From NCBI GenBank assembly GCA_958417695.1, contig CATZDQ010000101.1:1-6132 (forward strand): a DNA stretch of 6,132 nucleotides, written 5' to 3'. The translations under genes were made by a program, and so were the position numbers. The notes beneath the pieces are model-generated. The model ran no database searches. It was not told the origin of the DNA and saw only the letters and a program-made list of their open reading frames with translations. This DNA comes from an uncultured Clostridiaceae bacterium (GTDB lineage Bacteria; Bacillota; Clostridia; TANB77; CAG-508). Of this stretch, positions 5,459 through 6,132 are shown in pieces; positions within the stretch are counted from its first letter, which is position 1; each line of letters opens with the position of its first letter.

Positions 5459-5484
5459 CTTTTATTTTTAGTCACTAATTGACT

Positions 5485-5498
5485 CATGTACTTTAAGG
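5485..5498 (-). repeat. Right arm of 14-base inverted repeat
   Basis: CATGTACTTTAAGG is the exact reverse complement of 4994-5007. Immediately inside it is a small hairpin AGTCA-CTAAT-TGACT (5470-5484). Confidence 0.8.
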
Positions 5499-5501
5499 TG
5501 C

Positions 5502-5528
5502 GGACATAGAATTTGTTTCTCTATGTCC
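5502..5528 (+). repeat. Stem-loop between the secreted and membrane protein genes
   Basis: GGACATAGA (5502-5510) pairs perfectly with TCTATGTCC (5520-5528) around a nine-base loop. The sequence after it is CGAATTATATAT, not a T run, so it is at best a weak terminator. It may act as an RNA processing or stabilising structure between the two genes, or reduce read-through into the second. Confidence 0.55.
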
Positions 5529-5559
5529 CGAATTATATATAAAAGGGGGAATTTTAATA

Positions 5560-5853
5560 ATGGAAAAAAATAAAAAACATTCTTTAAAAATTACTTTTAT
5601 TTTAATATCTATACTTGTCGTTTTAAGTATTATCATTTTGCTTTTTGTTCCAACTATACAAGAATATTATCTTTATACACAACTTAAAGAAAAAGAACAA
5701 GAACTTTCAGCTTCTTCTAATTTATACTATGAAATCCATTCTCACTATTTAAATAATTCCGCAGATACTACTGACCATACTACTAAAATATGGTATAAAG
5801 ACGGTATTTATTTAAAAGATAATAATGACCGGTTCTTTCTTATATATGAATAA
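5560..5853 (+). CDS. Membrane-anchored protein, N-terminal part (frame breaks near its end)
   Basis: The frame encodes 97 residues. A basic N-terminus MEKNKKHSLK is followed by one strong membrane segment at about 11-31 and a helical linker (QEYYLYTQLKEKEQELSAS). Then begins what looks like a beta-rich extracytoplasmic domain (TTKIWYKDGIYLKDNND, 74-90). The ATG follows AGGGGGA (5544-5550) by nine bases. The last residues RFFLIYE do not continue the pattern, but a +1 frame (from 5816 onward) does: skipping one C of the CC at 5829-5830 gives ...NNDGSFLYMNKNTKEF and then an open frame to the window edge. The most economical reading is one gene of a LolA/RseB-like, N-terminally anchored family, broken by a single-base insertion or a sequencing error. 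If the stop is real, the product is a truncated membrane peptide. Confidence 0.75.
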   Translation: MEKNKKHSLKITFILISILVVLSIIILLFVPTIQEYYLYTQLKEKEQELSASSNLYYEIHSHYLNNSADTTDHTTKIWYKDGIYLKDNNDRFFLIYE

Positions 5854-6132
5854 AAATACAAAGGAATTTATCAGTTATAATACCCATTTAAAAACTATCT
5901 CTAAGCAAACCTATGAGCACGAGGCAGTTTATAAATTAACCTTTGATATATCCCCTTTTGGTAATTCTACTAGTTTAGGAGAAAAACTAAAACGAGTACA
6001 AGACGTAGAACTTTCAAAAGATACATATGCCAAAACTGGTGAGGATGCCTACTTCTTAAAAGAAACCGGAAAAGAACTTTGGATAAGTTCTTCTACTTTA
6101 CTACCTCTTCAATATACTTCTTATAACGAAGG
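5816..6132 (+). pseudogene. Frameshifted continuation of the membrane-anchored protein (partial at window edge)
   Basis: This frame opens after a TAA at 5813-5815 and stays open to the window end. Its only early ATG, at 5846-5848, overlaps the previous stop by eight bases and has no Shine-Dalgarno sequence, so a separate gene is unlikely. The translation (GSFLYMNKNTKEFISYN..., YEHEAVYKLTFDIS, ELWISSSTLLPLQYTSYNEG) is strand-rich. It ends with a 'lwIs..tlLPlqy' turn typical of LolA/RseB/LppX-fold proteins, which bind lipids or peptides outside the membrane. That comparison is by pattern only. The true C-terminus lies beyond the window. Confidence 0.65.

Noticed and set aside
5846..6132. Independent gene starting at ATG 5846
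   Set aside because: No ribosome-binding site, start embedded in the preceding frame's end, and the joined translation reads naturally after removing one base.

Overview
This looks like a low-GC Gram-positive chromosome, most likely a member of the Clostridia (Lachnospiraceae-like). The evidence is strong AT bias, AGGAGG-type Shine-Dalgarno sites before nearly every gene, TTA/AAA/GAA-rich codon use and the families present. The window seems to hold a housekeeping operon, a more AT-rich block with signs of horizontal transfer, transposon debris, and the start of a locus for exported or membrane-anchored proteins.

Positions 1-265 (+) hold the 3' end of an unrecognised gene and its strong intrinsic terminator. 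Positions 357-2594 (-) are a tight three-gene operon transcribed from a good sigma-A-type promoter at 2621-2649: an MBL-fold metallohydrolase, a PgeF/YlmD-type laccase-domain protein and a Nudix hydrolase. Its genes are 9-15 bases apart, with Shine-Dalgarno sites placed in or against the preceding stop region. PgeF proteins correct peptidoglycan precursors or act on nucleosides, so a small clean-up operon is plausible, but the substrates of the two partners cannot be read from the sequence.

Positions 2595-4135 form a separate block: a peptidase S51-like gene and a small cupin gene (both -), visibly more AT-rich than the operon. They are bracketed by two direct copies of a 25-base repeat (24/25 identical). 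On the minus strand each repeat reads as two AAGTAGTAAA-type units 11 bases apart, resembling the DR2 arm sites bound by the N-terminal domain of Tn916 integrase. Inside the right-hand repeat is a dense 86-base structure of three heptamers and two adjacent stem-loops, the second GC-rich. This suggests a passenger or relic of a Tn916/Tn1549-type integrative element; no integrase is in the window.

Positions 4136-4930 have no intact gene but contain a decayed IS66-type transposase fragment (-, about 4419-4635) and several inverted repeats. From about 4880 (+) there is a structured promoter and leader for a secreted protein of unknown family (5030-5458). That gene is bracketed by a perfect 14-base inverted repeat. 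It is followed by a membrane-anchored, LolA/RseB-like protein gene (5560 to the window end) that appears frameshifted near 5829.
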